From: Agapanthus africanus
Lineage: Eukaryota > Streptophyta > Magnoliopsida > Asparagales > Amaryllidaceae
Length of the DNA stretch: 64,000 bases
Reading direction: 5' to 3'
Assembly: GCA_030015575.1 (NCBI GenBank)
Contig: CM057337.1
Location: 336,794,583 to 336,858,582, forward strand
The notes beneath the pieces are model-generated. The model saw only the letters and a program-made list of their open reading frames with translations, ran no database searches and was not told where the DNA came from. Below are positions 12,443 through 24,984 of this stretch, piece after piece. A program made the position numbers and the translations under genes. Within the stretch, counting starts at the first letter, position 1; every line of letters starts with the position of its first letter.

Positions 12443-12628
12443 CGTGACGCTTGACGGAGTTGGATTTTGAGTTTTGTACTCGTTTTCATGCGCACTTGGC
12501 GTGTTTTGTTATTTCTGCATTTTCTATGATTTCGGAGCCCCGTTGATTTGAGCTGATTGTTGAAATTTTTTAGATTTTGGGGGTTTAAATTTAAATTCGG
12601 GGACCGAATTTATTTAAGGGGGGAAGAT
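12443..12628 (+). mobile_element. G1 internal region tail and polypurine tract
   Basis: Continues the G1 sequence interrupted at 2049 and matches G2 20541-20727. It ends in the purine run AAGGGGGGAAGAT, which abuts the LTR start at 12629. Confidence 0.85.
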
Positions 12629-13683
12629 TGTAATATTTCAGAAAATATAAAATATTATTTTTGAAATTTAATGTTAAAATAATATTTTTCCCGAAAACCG
12701 CCCGATTTGCGAAAATGGGGTTTTCGAAAAAGGTATAAATATATACTAATAATTATGAAATAAATAGAAATTAAAATGATTTATTCATTTAAATATATAA
12801 TTAAAGGATTTGGCATTTTTAAAATTTATTATATGCAGTTTTGATAAAAACCCGATTAGTGCACTGCTAATCGCAATTAAGCCAAATCCGCATTTCTACA
12901 GCTTTTCATGGTTAGTGCACCATGACATGTTTCATTTGGTTACATGTTATTTCATTTAAGGTTTTATATGGGTGTATATGTTCATTTTGGTGAGAAAAAG
13001 AAATGAGAAAAAGAAAAGGTCAAAGGGGAGACATAATGAGTGGTTAGGTGTACTTTGGAGAGAGAAGAGAGAGTGAGTATTAGTGTGAGAGAGAGGGGGG
13101 CTGCTGTCCAACTTCAAATCCCCCACCATTTCCATCACCCTCTTCATCTTCCTCAACACCTCCACCCTCCACTTAAACCCTAGATCTATCTCTAACCATT
13201 CCCCCAAACCCTACACTCCCTTCACAAAAATTAATCCACATCTCTTCCTCTACACATTGAACCAAGCAAAATGGAATTTTGATGACATTGGGGAGCTAGG
13301 GCTGTCTAGAGTGGCTTGAATGAGGTATAGCTTTCTCCCTTTAGCTAGTTTTAAGTTTCTTTCTATTCTAGTTTAGTTTAGAAGTCGTTTTAGCGTGGAA
13401 TTGTGATGTTGCAAAATTCTAGTGAAGGGTTTGGGTGTTTGTGTAGATTTGAGCTTTGTAGTGGCTGTTGCAAACCATAGGGATAGAATTCAAGAGCTGG
13501 AATTGAGTGTAGTAACCAAAATACAAACTTTAGAATTGATCCATGTCAGTTTTGTGGGAATAAAGGGTGTGCAGGGAAATCTGGAGCAACCCGAGGGATT
13601 TTTAAGAGTAGCAAACAATACCAAGGACCTAGATGCACTACCAGGAGACCACCATGATAGAACGAATCCCATTGGAGCCAGGG

Positions 13684-13722
13684 GGCCGAGGAGGCCGGAT
13701 TTTATAGCTAGGTGGCCGGCCA
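13684..13722 (+). other. G1 LTR: paired palindromes
   Basis: GGCCGAGGAGGCC (13684-13696), a 16-nt spacer, then the perfect palindrome TGGCCGGCCA (13713-13722). The offset from the LTR start is about 1,055-1,093, nearly the same as in the solo LTR S (about 1,057-1,098). Confidence 0.6.
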
Positions 13723-14775
13723 CTTGGTGGGTTTTGGTGTCGGGGTCGATACAGTAGGTCAAATACCCAGTATACATCACCCTAGACTTGTTTGCTTGGC
13801 TTTATTTGACCTGAGTCAAAATCTGGGAGCTTTTTAGTGTGGTTTTTGGCTATGTTTCCCGTATCTTAAAATGTTTGGTTTTCCTATTTGGATTTGTATT
13901 TGGTTGTTGCATGTTTATACATCAACAACAAGGCTTGTTTAGTCGTTTTTGCACGCGTGGGATATAGGTTCTAACCTAGGAGCGCGCCGTGTGTCGTATC
14001 GGTTTTCTAGATTCAATTTTAATAGCGTTGCGATATGTGTTGTTATTGTTGGTACCTTCGCGTGGATTCCAAGGTGACGGAGCATGGCGCCAACGACTTC
14101 GGCAAGCGAAGACTACGGTGAGTAGATCTATATCTACCGGGGAAGTCGGGTGTATGGCGTATAGCACCCCCGCAAACTTTTGGTGGAAAACCGATTTATA
14201 GAATATGGTTAGGAAACCTAGATTAGGAAATTAGGGTTAGAATGAGATAGTTAGTGATACTATATTAGAAACTAGAGGATATTTAGAAGCGATATGTTAC
14301 TACTGTCGTAGGATGACGTTTAGCGATATTACCGCTTAGGGTACTGCAGGACTAGATAGTCGATGTAGATGCGTCATCCGAACCATACCTTTTTCTAAAC
14401 CGAAGAATTGTATGTATCTTTTAAATGTATATCTTGAGGGATGTTACGGATTTTCAAATGATATCTTCTCCTTAAAAACACCGTAACCCCTGTTTTCAAA
14501 ACTACGATTTACTTCTTTAAAAATCTGATTGTATGGTTCGGATGCGTTTGTTAGATTAGATACTTATACTTAGTAGAGATAGCATGTTTATGTAAACTCG
14601 ACATGATATGATACATAAATGCGATGAATGAATACAAGACGAATTTGATGATATGAGGAGATGATGATATGATATGATGGTATACGGATGCGAGTCGATC
14701 GAAATGAATTATACCCTGCCGGTCCCCTGATATGAGATTATTGCAGATGCGACCTGGGATATGGGTATATAAGGT

Positions 14776-14801
<26 letters not shown>
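14776..14801. repeat. AT microsatellite in G1 LTR
   Basis: Pure alternating TA of about 26 bp. Confidence 0.9.
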
Positions 14802-14807
<6 letters not shown>

Positions 14808-15144
14808 TTTGAATCATGGATGATAGGCCGTATGTGATATTAGGCCGTACCCTCATTTGTCGTATAGGATGATAGGATCCCTTTTAGTATAATGCCGCCG
14901 CACGATGATATTCCGTGCGTGATGAGTTTGACTTGTTGATTGATCCTTACCCTTGAGTAGAGGTTGCCGTACGATGGATTATACCGTACGCGAAGATATT
15001 GGGGTAGATGCCGATTGATAGATTCACCGACCCGGACATATGATAGTTACGTATACCTTATAGCTGTTAGCTGATGATTTACCTTGTGCTGCATTCATGA
15101 TATTATTTTTGCATCGCATATACCTGTGATAGTACACTTGCACC

Positions 15145-15210
15145 ATTATCGATGATGCGTATGTTACGCGTACACATATTTGCCGGCTCACACACTTCAT
15201 CATCGATAAT
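15145..15210 (+). other. G1 LTR: 13-bp stem with 40-nt loop
   Basis: Arms ATTATCGATGATG (15145-15157) and CATCATCGATAAT (15198-15210) are perfectly complementary. G2 has the same stem with one base pair changed on both arms (see 44610-44675). Confidence 0.75.
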
Positions 15211-15854
15211 TTCCATGTCACTACACAGTAGGGTTGCTGCATCATGACATATACATTGATACACCCATACTTGTGCACATACACATTGTATATTCATATT
15301 TGTGCACACATACATTGGTACATCTATACTTGCGCATATACATATTGTGCCTACATAGATAACTGGTTTTATTGTAAAATTGGGAACCACATATTATATT
15401 TTAAAAACTGGAATCATTTTAAAAGAGCGGTTTTCCCTTAATTTGTCATATCACTATTCCGTGTTGCATGACACACGATATGCTTATATTTTTATTATAT
15501 GTCGCACACATCATGCTCTATTATTGTACGCATTGAGATATGCTGTTTTCATGAGATTTCTGGATTTGAGAACCGTGAAAATTTTAAAAGAGATTATGTG
15601 TTGTTTCAAAAATCCGGTTTCTCTTGATATGATATTTCAGTGCATCCACCATGTGTTTTCTCGGTTCTGAGAGTGGCATGTGAAACCCGATTCGAGGAGT
15701 GGACGAGGCTGATTGCGGGTACATGGTGGACCCGGTATGGTACCCCGGGGCGAGAACGGATCTGCTGTGTAGCTAGACGGTGAGCGTGGCAGAGGGAACA
15801 CTACATACCGGTGATAGTATTTGGGCTCGGCGGATATCCGGAGGATACCGACCG

Positions 15855-15930
15855 GAGTCGAGAGATGATATGGGACGATCTGGACTGACGGAGCCCGTGG
15901 GCCGATCCAGACTGACGGAGCCCGATATAT
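15855..15930 (+). repeat. LTR minisatellite, two short units in G1
   Basis: Two copies of CTGACGGAGCCCG in a unit of about 38 bp. The homologous LTR positions hold about three longer units in G2 (45215-45345) and in S (38281-38425), so copy number and unit length vary within the family. Confidence 0.6.
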
Positions 15931-17021
15931 GAGGATTTACGTGCCGATACTGGGCACGGTTTTCATGATGTTTTCGAGTGTCGATGCTAGGCACTCAGGT
16001 TCCATGATTTTGATGTGTCGGGAGGGACACCGTTGATATATATATCCCCATACTTTCATGCACACTCCTTTATGATATTTACGTGCATACAGACATTGAT
16101 TATATGGGTGGACGAGATCCACATGCATACATATCTTGATTACGGTCGGACGAGATCCATATACATACATTGATTATTATTGTTGGATGTTATCCTCATG
16201 CTTAGGTAGTGACTACCTTGTTGGCACATATACGATCCGGTCACCCTAGATATCATAGTATTACCTTTTGATATAGTTGACCTAGGAGGAGTTGTTTATT
16301 CGACTTATGCTTTTTGATATTTTTCTATTCACAAGTTGGCAACTCACCTCTGTTGTGCCACAGTTCTTGCAGGTTGACCGCTTGGATCAGTAGCGGCATC
16401 GCTGGCACACAGTTTCCTTTGGGTGTTTTGCAGTGGTAGGTGGGGCATTCGTATCGTGCCCACTCTTGTATTACATTTCATATTGTATGTAGTTAACGCC
16501 ATCAATCAATCAAAATTAGTGATTTGTATAAGTAATGAGACTTAGTAGGATTGTGGTTGCGAGACTTAGAGCGAGGGGTTTTCCGCTACTTGTGATTTAT
16601 ATGTCTTGCTTTTCTTTTATTCTTTTGTGGTGAACTTCGCCGTTGGGCGTCGTATACTTATTTTTATTATCTTGCGTGGTTGTGATCCGCCGGTTGGCGA
16701 AGAGCCAGCTCCCGCTTGGGGATGCCATTATTCTTATTATGTACTTGTGGTTTTGGATCAAAATATACAAAGGAGGTGTTGCCAAAATTTTTAAAAGACG
16801 AAACATGTTTTCAAACTAGTAAATTTCACTTGCATCATTCATATTCCTTTCCTATGCATTAAGAAAACTTGATTTTATATAACTTGATTTCAAAACCCCA
16901 CCTCCTTTATTTTTCTTGAAAGGTTTAGATTTCTGGGTTTCAGCTTACTTGAATTCCGTTATTCCTTTAGACGTGGCGTGATTCAAGTGCTGGTCACGAA
17001 CTAATATTTCGGGTCGTGACA

Positions 17022-17903
17022 ACAGTTTTCCCACACATGATGCATTCTGTTTTCATTATATTGCATTCATACCTCATTTTTATGATATGTTACTATCTGA
17101 GGCACTGACACGAGCACTTGGTATTATACATATATATAGATGTTTACCCATGCCATATTTAGATGCTTCAGACTATATCATATTGAGGATATTACTGATC
17201 ATATGACCTAGGATTGAGTCTTACATTCGATTTCTGCTCTGTGATGTTTTCTACTCACGAGTTGGAAACTCACCCCCGTTGTGCCACAGTTTCTTGCAGG
17301 TTTTGCCGTACAGGTTCTTTGCGGCTTTTCTGGCACACTGTTCCTTCCGGGTGATTGCTTTTGTAGGTGGGTTCACTTGCATCGTAACCACCATTGTACC
17401 TTTTATTTATTTTAGTTGTATCTAGAAACTCCATCAACCAAACCTGTATTATTTATTTGACTTAGAGACCAGTTGTATATTATTTCGATCTTAGAGTCGC
17501 GCGATGTATTATTTTGTTTTTTCTTGATATTATTGGTTTCCTTTGAGTTTTGATCCTCGCTCTTGGCGTTGTATATTATATTGTTTGCGTGGTTGTGACC
17601 GTCGTTTGACGAAGAGCTAGCTCCCACTTGGAGATGCCTTTATTCATATTATGCACGTTGTACCCTTTTTGGGGCCAGTATTTATAAAGGAAACTCTGCC
17701 GAAATTTTCATAAAGGACTTAAGATTTGAAAATGCATATTCGGCTTATGTTATTAAAACTACTTGCTTTAAAATAAGTTTTCTTCACCTTCTTCTTTTAA
17801 AATGGTTTAGATTTCTAGGATTTTTGGTTTACTTGAATTAGATGGGGTCCTATAGACTTCATATGATTCAAGTGCCAGCCACATGCCATTTCGGGTCATG
17901 ACA
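17022..17903 (+). repeat. G2 5' LTR, 3' end portion
   Basis: Matches 45436-46323 closely, including the GTTGTGCCACAGTTTCTTGC block, and ends TTTCGGGTCATGACA next to the primer-binding site. Confidence 0.88.
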
Positions 17904-17907
17904 AACT

Positions 17908-17920
17908 TGGTATCAGAGCG
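17908..17920 (+). other. G2 primer-binding site (tRNA-Met type)
   Basis: TGGTATCAGAGCG follows the LTR end after four bases. This is the usual arrangement in plant Ty3 elements of the Tekay/Del type. Confidence 0.85.
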
Positions 17921-19547
17921 CTAGGTTAATCTTGGTTCGAGTCTATATTTGACTATGCGGAGCCTAGGGCATTTGTATATATACGGAATCTAGGCTTGAC
18001 CTTACAGAACTTAGACTTAGTCAAGGGGGTACTAGACCCGAACTTTCGTCGCGTAGGTTGACCTTGGTTGATGGAGTAGGTGACTTAAGGAGAGTGACGT
18101 ACCGTGTGTATGTTCCGCGGCATACTTACGATACGCTACTTCGCTTAAGGAGCTTTAGGATCTATCCTCATCGATATTGGTTTATGGTTGTTGCTGCCAC
18201 GATTACATGGGCAGAGAGAGCTACGGCTAGAGTTGCGGTTAGCATGAGCTCGTCATGGACAAGAACTGACCAGGGCATGATTCTAGGGACATACAATTTG
18301 CATAAATGCGTTGTTTTATTGTGTTTTCACGCCATGAGCGTTGATGTATCGCTTTTACGAAGATTTCTCGGACGTGCAGATTAGCACCAGAGGATTGGGC
18401 CACTGCTAGGGGTCAGCCAGAATGTGATGACCGTCGATGCACAGATCATTTTGATGATTGAGGCACTATTCAGCGTGCGGAAAAATGAGCCAGTTATTGC
18501 TGCAAATGTCGAGATATCGCCCCAGATGTTGGGGCTTTTGCCGCACGAGTTGTACTTAGAGATATGATAGAAGATCGCTAGTCACCCAAGGAGGAATGAC
18601 TAGGACATGTGATTTGTTGCCTACCCCAATGCGAGATCATTAGATTGATGGATTCCAGCTAGAGACGACTTCACGCAGGTATGTTGAGAGTCAATAGAAG
18701 ACGATCGAATGTCAGAAACCCACTTTTCCAAGTTTAAAGTATTCGGAGAAACATGTAAGTAATTTCGTGGACCCTCTAGAAGAATGAAACCCTAAATCGA
18801 TATAATGACCATGAGAACGCTCTGAAACCTTAGGGTTTACAGCAGTTCAGCGGCGCCATTGATGAGGCTTGGGTTTTCCCTTCTACGGTTGGTCCATAAG
18901 TACTGTGGCATGTACTAGAATACTATTAAACTGTACCCAAGATGTTGAGCTCTTGGGGGATTATGGAACTTTGACGAATTGATCGAAAGGTTCGACCTCA
19001 TTCGGATATCATGTGATGGGATATATTGCTTGGGAGACTCTAGATGCGAGTATAGCCGTTGGAGCGCAGTCCATGCAACCACGATGAGACGAGTCCGAAT
19101 CAGTCGGCATTAGAGAAAAGTAGAGTAAGAGGTTCGTATGAGATCTTGATGAGATGATGTTCCACTCTGCTGACATCAGAGATGTGATACGCATACAGAG
19201 GCGTTGTATATGGATATCTTCCAGAAGGAGTCGCGATGAGTATGCAGCCATTCCGGAACAAGAAATAGATTTGGTAAAGGATGATAACTTCCGGGCAGTA
19301 CGGCAGAAATGAGATTTAGGGGAGATTTCGATAGAGCCTTTCTGGAATACTATACGAGAAGACTTGGACCCAGGATCGGTCATATTGTGCACACCCAGCA
19401 TGCCAGAGTTCGGCATCGTCGACGAGACATGTTATGAGTGACCATGATCGTTGGCCAGAGATCTTTAGAGGATGTGCTAGAGCGGGACTGTTTCCGCCAT
19501 CCTTGATTTCGGTATTTTGGGCGATTTATTTGCATGATTGAGATTTT

Positions 19548-20042
19548 GTGCACCACAGTTGCACTTGACTTCGATTTGATATCATTTGAGAGGTTGATTT
19601 TGATTTCATGCCTATGGCATGCATGTGATTTGACTTATGCTTTCGGCATAGTTTTCATGCACTTTACTATTTTGATTCGATTCGTGCATACTGTTGCACA
19701 TGGTTGTGAGACCATATGCCACGGTATACCTGATTTGGATTTGGATTGAGATATGTTGTATACCATTGATTTCGATTGTGATATTCGATATTTGTTTCCG
19801 TGCATCTTGTGCACTTGATTTGGATTCTTGCGCATACTTGGACGCTTGAGGCGGTTTTGGTGCACACCAGATGCACCAAATCGAGATTCTTCGTGCATAT
19901 CAGATGCACCTGATATTGCTGTCCGGCACACACGTTGCCCTTGACAGGTGTTTTCGTTCACACCCGTTGCACTTAGATTTTGTTTCTGTGCACAGGTATG
20001 ACACATTCATGGATTTTGATTTCCATGCGTACCAGACGCATG
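19548..20042 (+). repeat. G2 micro-inverted-repeat array
   Basis: Units with co-varying arms: GTGCA/TGCAC at 19548-19564, CATGCC-TAT-GGCATG at 19607-19621, TATGC-TTTCG-GCATA at 19636-19650, GTGCA/TGCAC at 19684-19699 and 19800-19814, GTGCAT-ATCAG-ATGCAC at 19893-19909, and CATGCGT-ACCAG-ACGCATG at 20024-20042 (7-bp stem, 5-nt loop). It is about half the length of the G1 array. Confidence 0.78.
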
Positions 20043-20308
20043 TGGCATCCTTATGTACATTTTGGGATTGATTTTCTTTGAGCAGCATGTTTTATAACAT
20101 TTACTATTTGATATAGTGACTGTGCAGAACTAGTCCGAGGATAGTACCTGAATATATTTTTGCATGCATAGATAGTTATCGAAGGGATCTCCAAAAAGGA
20201 GCTATAGTCTCAGTATTTACCTACGTGTTTGAGATGACACGAGACATTTAACAAAGAAAACCCTTCTAAATTATTTTTCAAAACGGCGGGACGTGTATGT
20301 TAAACAAA

Positions 20309-20311
<3 letters not shown>

Positions 20312-20341
<30 letters not shown>
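20312..20341. repeat. AT microsatellite
   Basis: Uninterrupted alternating AT of about 30 bp in the G2 internal region. The G1 counterpart (about 1800-1830) lacks the long run. Confidence 0.9.
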
Positions 20342-20343
<2 letters not shown>

Positions 20344-20934
20344 TATATATAGTTATTTTCTTATAATAGACGTCCGCCACTGTGCAGTGATACGCGCATT
20401 GCACAGCAACTTGAAAAGGTTTGGCATGCATTTTTTCCAGATGTTTTAACGATGTTTACAAGTATAGTTTGATGTATATCATGTTGGTTTTCGTATTGGG
20501 CTTTGACATTGGTGTCTTCGCCATAACTCCGATGATTACGTGATGCTTGACGGAGTTTTGATTTTGGATTATATACTCGTTTTTCATGCACATGCATTGC
20601 GCTACAATGTGTTTTATGTATTTATGGTTTTGAAGCCCCGACGACTTGATCATTTTACTGAAATGTTTTAGTATTTGAGGGGTTTAAATTTAAATTCAGG
20701 GGCTGAATTTCTTTAACGGGGGAAGACTGTAACATTTCATAAAAATAAAATATTATTTTTTGAAATTTTTATAATTAAATAATAAATATTATGAATATTT
20801 TAATATAGCGGTATAATTAAATACCGAAAAATTGGGGAAAATTCGGAAAATTATAAGAATTACTGAAATGAGGGTGTTTTATGTGATTTAGGAAAATTGT
20901 GAATTTTATAACTAATTATATTCCATTTTAATGC

Positions 20935-20946
20935 TAATCGCGATTA
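20935..20946 (+). promoter_or_regulatory. 12-bp palindrome and CTAATCG repeats near the G2 LTR start
   Basis: TAATCGCGATTA is a perfect palindrome, followed by a second CTAATCG. G1 (about 12854-12885) and S (about 41379-41420) have related CGATTAG/CTAATCG pairs at the same LTR offset of about 210-250 bp. This could be a protein-binding site in the promoter part of the LTR; that is inference only. Confidence 0.3.
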
Positions 20947-22675
20947 AATATCACTAATCGTGCATTAAGCTTGATTTGTGCACATGACATGCACCATTGC
21001 ATATTTAACATTTTATTTCATTTTCTACCATGGCTTTTCCTTTCCTTAATGCATGGCTTTAGAAAGAAAAAAAAAAAGAAAACAAAACAAAAGAAAATGA
21101 AAAAGAAAGAGGGATGGGCATGAGAGAGAGAGGGGGTGAGGGGTCAAACCTTGACTTGGGCCATTCTCTCCACTTCATTCTCTTCATCTTTTTCCCCCAC
21201 CCTTAACCATGGCTGCCCTCTTCCTTACCCCTCCTCAAAACACCTCACTTCATCATCGAGAACACATCAAAAGTCCATCCCTACTTCATTAAACTTGTGC
21301 ACAAGCTCACTACAAGCCCTTTGGACCAAGAAAAATCGGATTTTGAGCACTTGGGGCAACTCAAGAAAATTCTTGAGTTACCAAATAAGGTACTTTCCTT
21401 ACCATTTGCATAGTATTACATTCACTTTAGTGTCCATGCATGTTTAGAAGTGATTAAGTGATGCTTAGTGAACTTTGAAAATTCTAAGTTATGGTTTTGA
21501 GAAATTCTTGAGTTGCGAAGTGTAATTGAGATTAGTAGAGGCCATAAAACCCCTGTAGTGATGATATATTGGACTAAACCATGGACATAAACCCTAATTA
21601 GCGAACTTAGAAATCCCCGACGTCGTATTTTGTAGAAATTGTGGAGGGAAATTTATATCTACTAACACCCGGGGACTCTAAAAATTATTTAGCAAACACT
21701 GTGAGTCATGCAGACACCCAGGTAGCTACCATAGAGACCCAGTACCCCAACTCCACCTATAGGCCATAGATTTAATCATTCTGGACATAATTTTCGGCCA
21801 GGGTAGGGTTGATTTGGTCCATGTTTGTTCCAGGGCTTTATCTCCAATAAAATAGACCCTTTCCATATGCAAAATTGGCTGTTTTGACCTAGGGTAAAAT
21901 CTGGGACTATTTTCATGAGTTGCTGCCTTGTATTTCGTAATATTTATGAAATGAAGTTTTGATATTTGGTTTTTATCGGTCGATTCACGTTTATACGTCA
22001 ATCGTCGAGAGTTGTTGGTTATTCTTGCATGCGTAAACTATAGGTTTTAACCTATATATGATTCGTGCGTTATTTTGGTTTTCGTGCGTGATTTCCGTTT
22101 ACGATGCTATTGTGTGATATGTAGGTACCCCCACGTGGATTTAAGACGATGAGGAGAGCGTAGCGTCATCGACTATAGCAAGCGAGGATCAAGGTGAGTA
22201 GATATATATCTACGGGGGAAGTCGGGTGGATGGCGTATTGCATCCCCGCAGTTCGTAGTATAGAACGCAAATGCGTTATGTTATATATAGATATATATAA
22301 TTAAATGATATTATAAGATGTGTATACTTAGCTAATTACTTTAGAAGACTTTGGATGATAGTGTCGTTAGTTGATTTCCTAGTCGCGGACCCTAGAATAA
22401 GGTTTACATACACGCGCACACACACTTGCATACTTTTATTTACTTGTGCGTATATGGGGATATGTGTATATATATATAAAAAAACATAGGTACGGGACTG
22501 TGTGTGTGTATATATATATATACGTATACATATACATGGATGATGAGGAAAGTATATGGTATTTGGAGTTAAGTCGATGAGATTGGGCATAGTGCCATGA
22601 GATCGGTGATATGACGTGGTTCGTATTATGAGATACGACACGATATTATAGCGGGTCCTTGGACGATGTGTTTTC

Positions 22676-22684
22676 ACACATACA

Positions 22685-22740
<56 letters not shown>
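22676..22740. repeat. Compound microsatellite (ACAT)n(AT)n
   Basis: About nine ACAT units followed by about 14 AT units inside the G2 LTR. The antisense frame rich in Tyr, Val, Cys and Met across it is a translation of the repeat, not a gene. Confidence 0.92.
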
Positions 22741-22745
<5 letters not shown>

Positions 22746-22901
22746 TCAGTATGTACTAGACATAGATCAATACCCAGTTCATGATATACGATGATAAGGA
22801 AACCAAATGATTAATGAGATAAATGCGATATTTGACCCGTACCCAGAATTGGGATGCCGTACGATGGATTTACCGTACGAGCTTTATATTGATGATAGAT
22901 C

Positions 22902-24929
22902 TGTAAGTCTATGATGCACACCCCACAGCTCGCGGGAAGGCGGAATACTTTAAAAATGATTTTTCTCATAACAAAAGAAACTTGTTTTAGCTTTGCAACA
23001 TAGACTTATTCCACTTTTAGGATCTTTATTAAGCCTTAGCTAACAAAAATAGGCTAAGAGAGAGAGCTAACCACTATGTTGAAGAGTTATACCCTCGTTC
23101 CTAGTCTTTCAGGTCTTCAAGTGGCTCCTTGCTCCTTGGTTCAAGCTTCCTCTTGATCTCCTTTCTTTTGCTTCTTCTAGGTCTTGAAAGAGTTCGGTTG
23201 CCGGTCTCCTTTGCGCCGAAAATGGATCCATCCGAGGGCCTATGGTCAAGCTCCAACCTCCATAAGATAACTTAGTGATCTTGCTTGCTAGGGAAGATGA
23301 CTAAGTAGATGTAGAGAGAATGTGTATTGGACTAGTTGATCTCAAAGCTCATTGTTTTGCAATACATGCATGTATGAGCTTGAGGAAGAAGGAGAGAATA
23401 AAACCTAGGAGAGAGAATGCATTTTTTAGAATAAGTAGAGAATGAGTTGTGAGAATGGCTAAGTATTTGGCTAATAATTCAACCATGGAATTATTTAATC
23501 ACATAAATAACAACCATGCTTGAATAGTAGATCCAAAGTGAATAAACAATTCCAAAGCCATGCTAGCAATCCATTCCTAAAAAATCTCCTAATATCTACC
23601 TCATTAATCCTTTATGAAAAAAGAATAAATCTATAATGAGGTGTCTCCTTCTAGAAGATCATCCTTGTGAAATTACAAGAATGCCCTCACCGTATTTTCA
23701 TACCCGTATCCGTATTCCGAAAAATACGGATACACAGAGACCAGTATAATCCAATACTACAATACTTGGATCCGGCTTAAACCAAAGCCCACTAGTATTA
23801 TCTGTCCGAACGTCATTCGAGTAGCCAGTACATGAATGCGATCGAAACCCTACCGTAAGACTATACGGTGTCTACATCGTCTCGCCTGATCCAGGGAAAA
23901 CCACTGTTTGGGACTCTAAAGACTCGACAGTACGCTGGCAGTGGGTTTAACTACAAGTCCGTCAGTGGCACTAGCTGTACGTAATGGCAACCCATGTACG
24001 TGTCGAAAAGGAGGCCGACGAGCGAACTCGTCCGTAACCCCTACCGAGCCTGTCCATGAAAATATCCGTGTAGTCCGGTATGTTCGTCTAAGGGTATCAC
24101 ATGTATGGTCTAGAGTGGTGGAAAGTGTCAGACCCCTAATAACCGTACAAGTCTTGTCAGGGTGGCTCAAGACCATCCGAGAATCTACTGGTCCGTCCAC
24201 CAGTAATTCTCAATCAGCCCTGGCCAAGGACTTATGGTAATGACCAACCAATCACAGTACAATATCGACTCCCTATACCGGGAGAGACGAATCCCTAACA
24301 GTCGCTCACTGCCTCCTTGTGGCTCGGGACTGTACCCAACTAAAACCTGTTTGCACGACTCCTTTGAGCCGTGGTAGGGTAGTAATCAAAGCACAGTGGG
24401 AACTCATACGAGACAAATGACGACCTCAAGTCGATAGACTATCTGCATACATGTCACCCGAGAACTCCTATTTGATGCTAGGTATAATACCATATAGTCA
24501 GTTCTCGGCGAGTCCTGTCCGGTGTACTCACACCCAGTGAGCATCTGTATACAATTTTAGGTGCACATCACCAATGGCTGCGGGACCAATCCATCGCCCC
24601 TCGTCAGGGTCTAGATATGTATACACTAGTCTACTCTGGAGCATCGATGCCCAGTTTCGATACTCCTACGACTAGGGACATTTAAGGATGTGCCTATTGA
24701 CCATCCAACTCCCATAAGTTTGACTGCCATCACAACGCTGGTAGTCAGGAAAACACCCTACGGGCTTTATTAACATGTAAACAATATATGAAATACAAAG
24801 TAAAATATATCACATGTTAAGATAAAGACAAACAAAATAGCGTACTATCATATCAAGCAAGATTGTCATGTACATACATATCCCTAGCATCTTATACAAT
24901 GAAGGCCTCTAGAATATATATATCCAACA
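22902..24929 (-). repeat. Copia B 3' LTR
   Basis: Read on the minus strand it starts TGTTGGATATATAT and ends GACTTACA. It pairs with 42093-44120. The segment 23900-24700 has the TGTACCC/CTCCCGG block shared with the A, C, D and F LTRs. Confidence 0.92.
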
Positions 24930-24950
24930 ATCTCCCACTTGCACTAAGGC
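24930..24950 (-). other. Copia B polypurine tract
   Basis: The minus strand reads CCTTAGTGCAAGTGGGAGAT immediately before the LTR, matching the A tract at all but one base. Confidence 0.8.
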
Positions 24951-24984
24951 CTGTAATTGGCGCAATGAGTACCCACTGTCTGCC

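Larger units (their letters stand above)
1..17021 (+). mobile_element. G1: large-LTR Ty3-like retrotransposon, left end outside window
   Basis: Only the 3' part of the internal region (1-2049 and 12443-12628) and the whole 3' LTR (12629-17021, about 4.4 kb) are visible. Copia element A interrupts the internal region. The sequence on the two sides of A joins to match the sister element G2 at 20540-20590, which shows that they were once contiguous. The LTR starts TGTAATATTTC after a purine tract and ends GGGTCGTGACA. With the Met-type primer-binding site of G2, this resembles Ty3 elements of the Tekay/Del type. No protease, RT or integrase is recognisable, so it looks non-autonomous. G1 sits inside the 5' LTR of G2: at 17022 the sequence continues as G2 LTR, matched at 45436. 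Confidence 0.8.
12629..17021 (+). repeat. G1 3' LTR (4.39 kb)
   Basis: Starts TGTAATATTTC and ends GGGTCGTGACA. It is related along its length to the G2 LTR, S and S2. It contains the paired palindromes at 13684-13722, an AT microsatellite, a 13-bp stem at 15145-15210 and a small minisatellite. Several open frames of about 60-110 codons are present, but none keeps its frame in the sister LTRs, so I do not call genes. Confidence 0.9.
17926..20727 (+). mobile_element. G2 internal region, no recognisable gag or pol
   Basis: About 2.8 kb. The longest frame (18058-18384, 108 codons) shows no domain I recognise, so I do not call it a gene. Positions 18370-19500 are without a convincing frame, 19548-20042 is the micro-hairpin array, 20100-20700 matches the end of G1, and the purine tract AACGGGGGAAGAC ends the region. 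Confidence 0.7.
20728..22901 (+). repeat. G2 3' LTR, first part
   Basis: Starts TGTAACATTTC after the purine tract. Copia B interrupts it at the target sequence AGATC, and it resumes after 44125. Confidence 0.88.

Noticed and set aside
13422-13757. 111-codon frame in the G1 LTR
   Set aside because: No homologous frame in G2, S or S2 and no recognisable domain.
18058-18384. 108-codon frame just past the G2 primer-binding site
   Set aside because: The position would suit gag, but I see no gag motif and cannot compare it with G1 in this window.
22336-22713. 125-codon frame on the minus strand
   Set aside because: Its start is a translated ACAT microsatellite, and the rest is LTR sequence.
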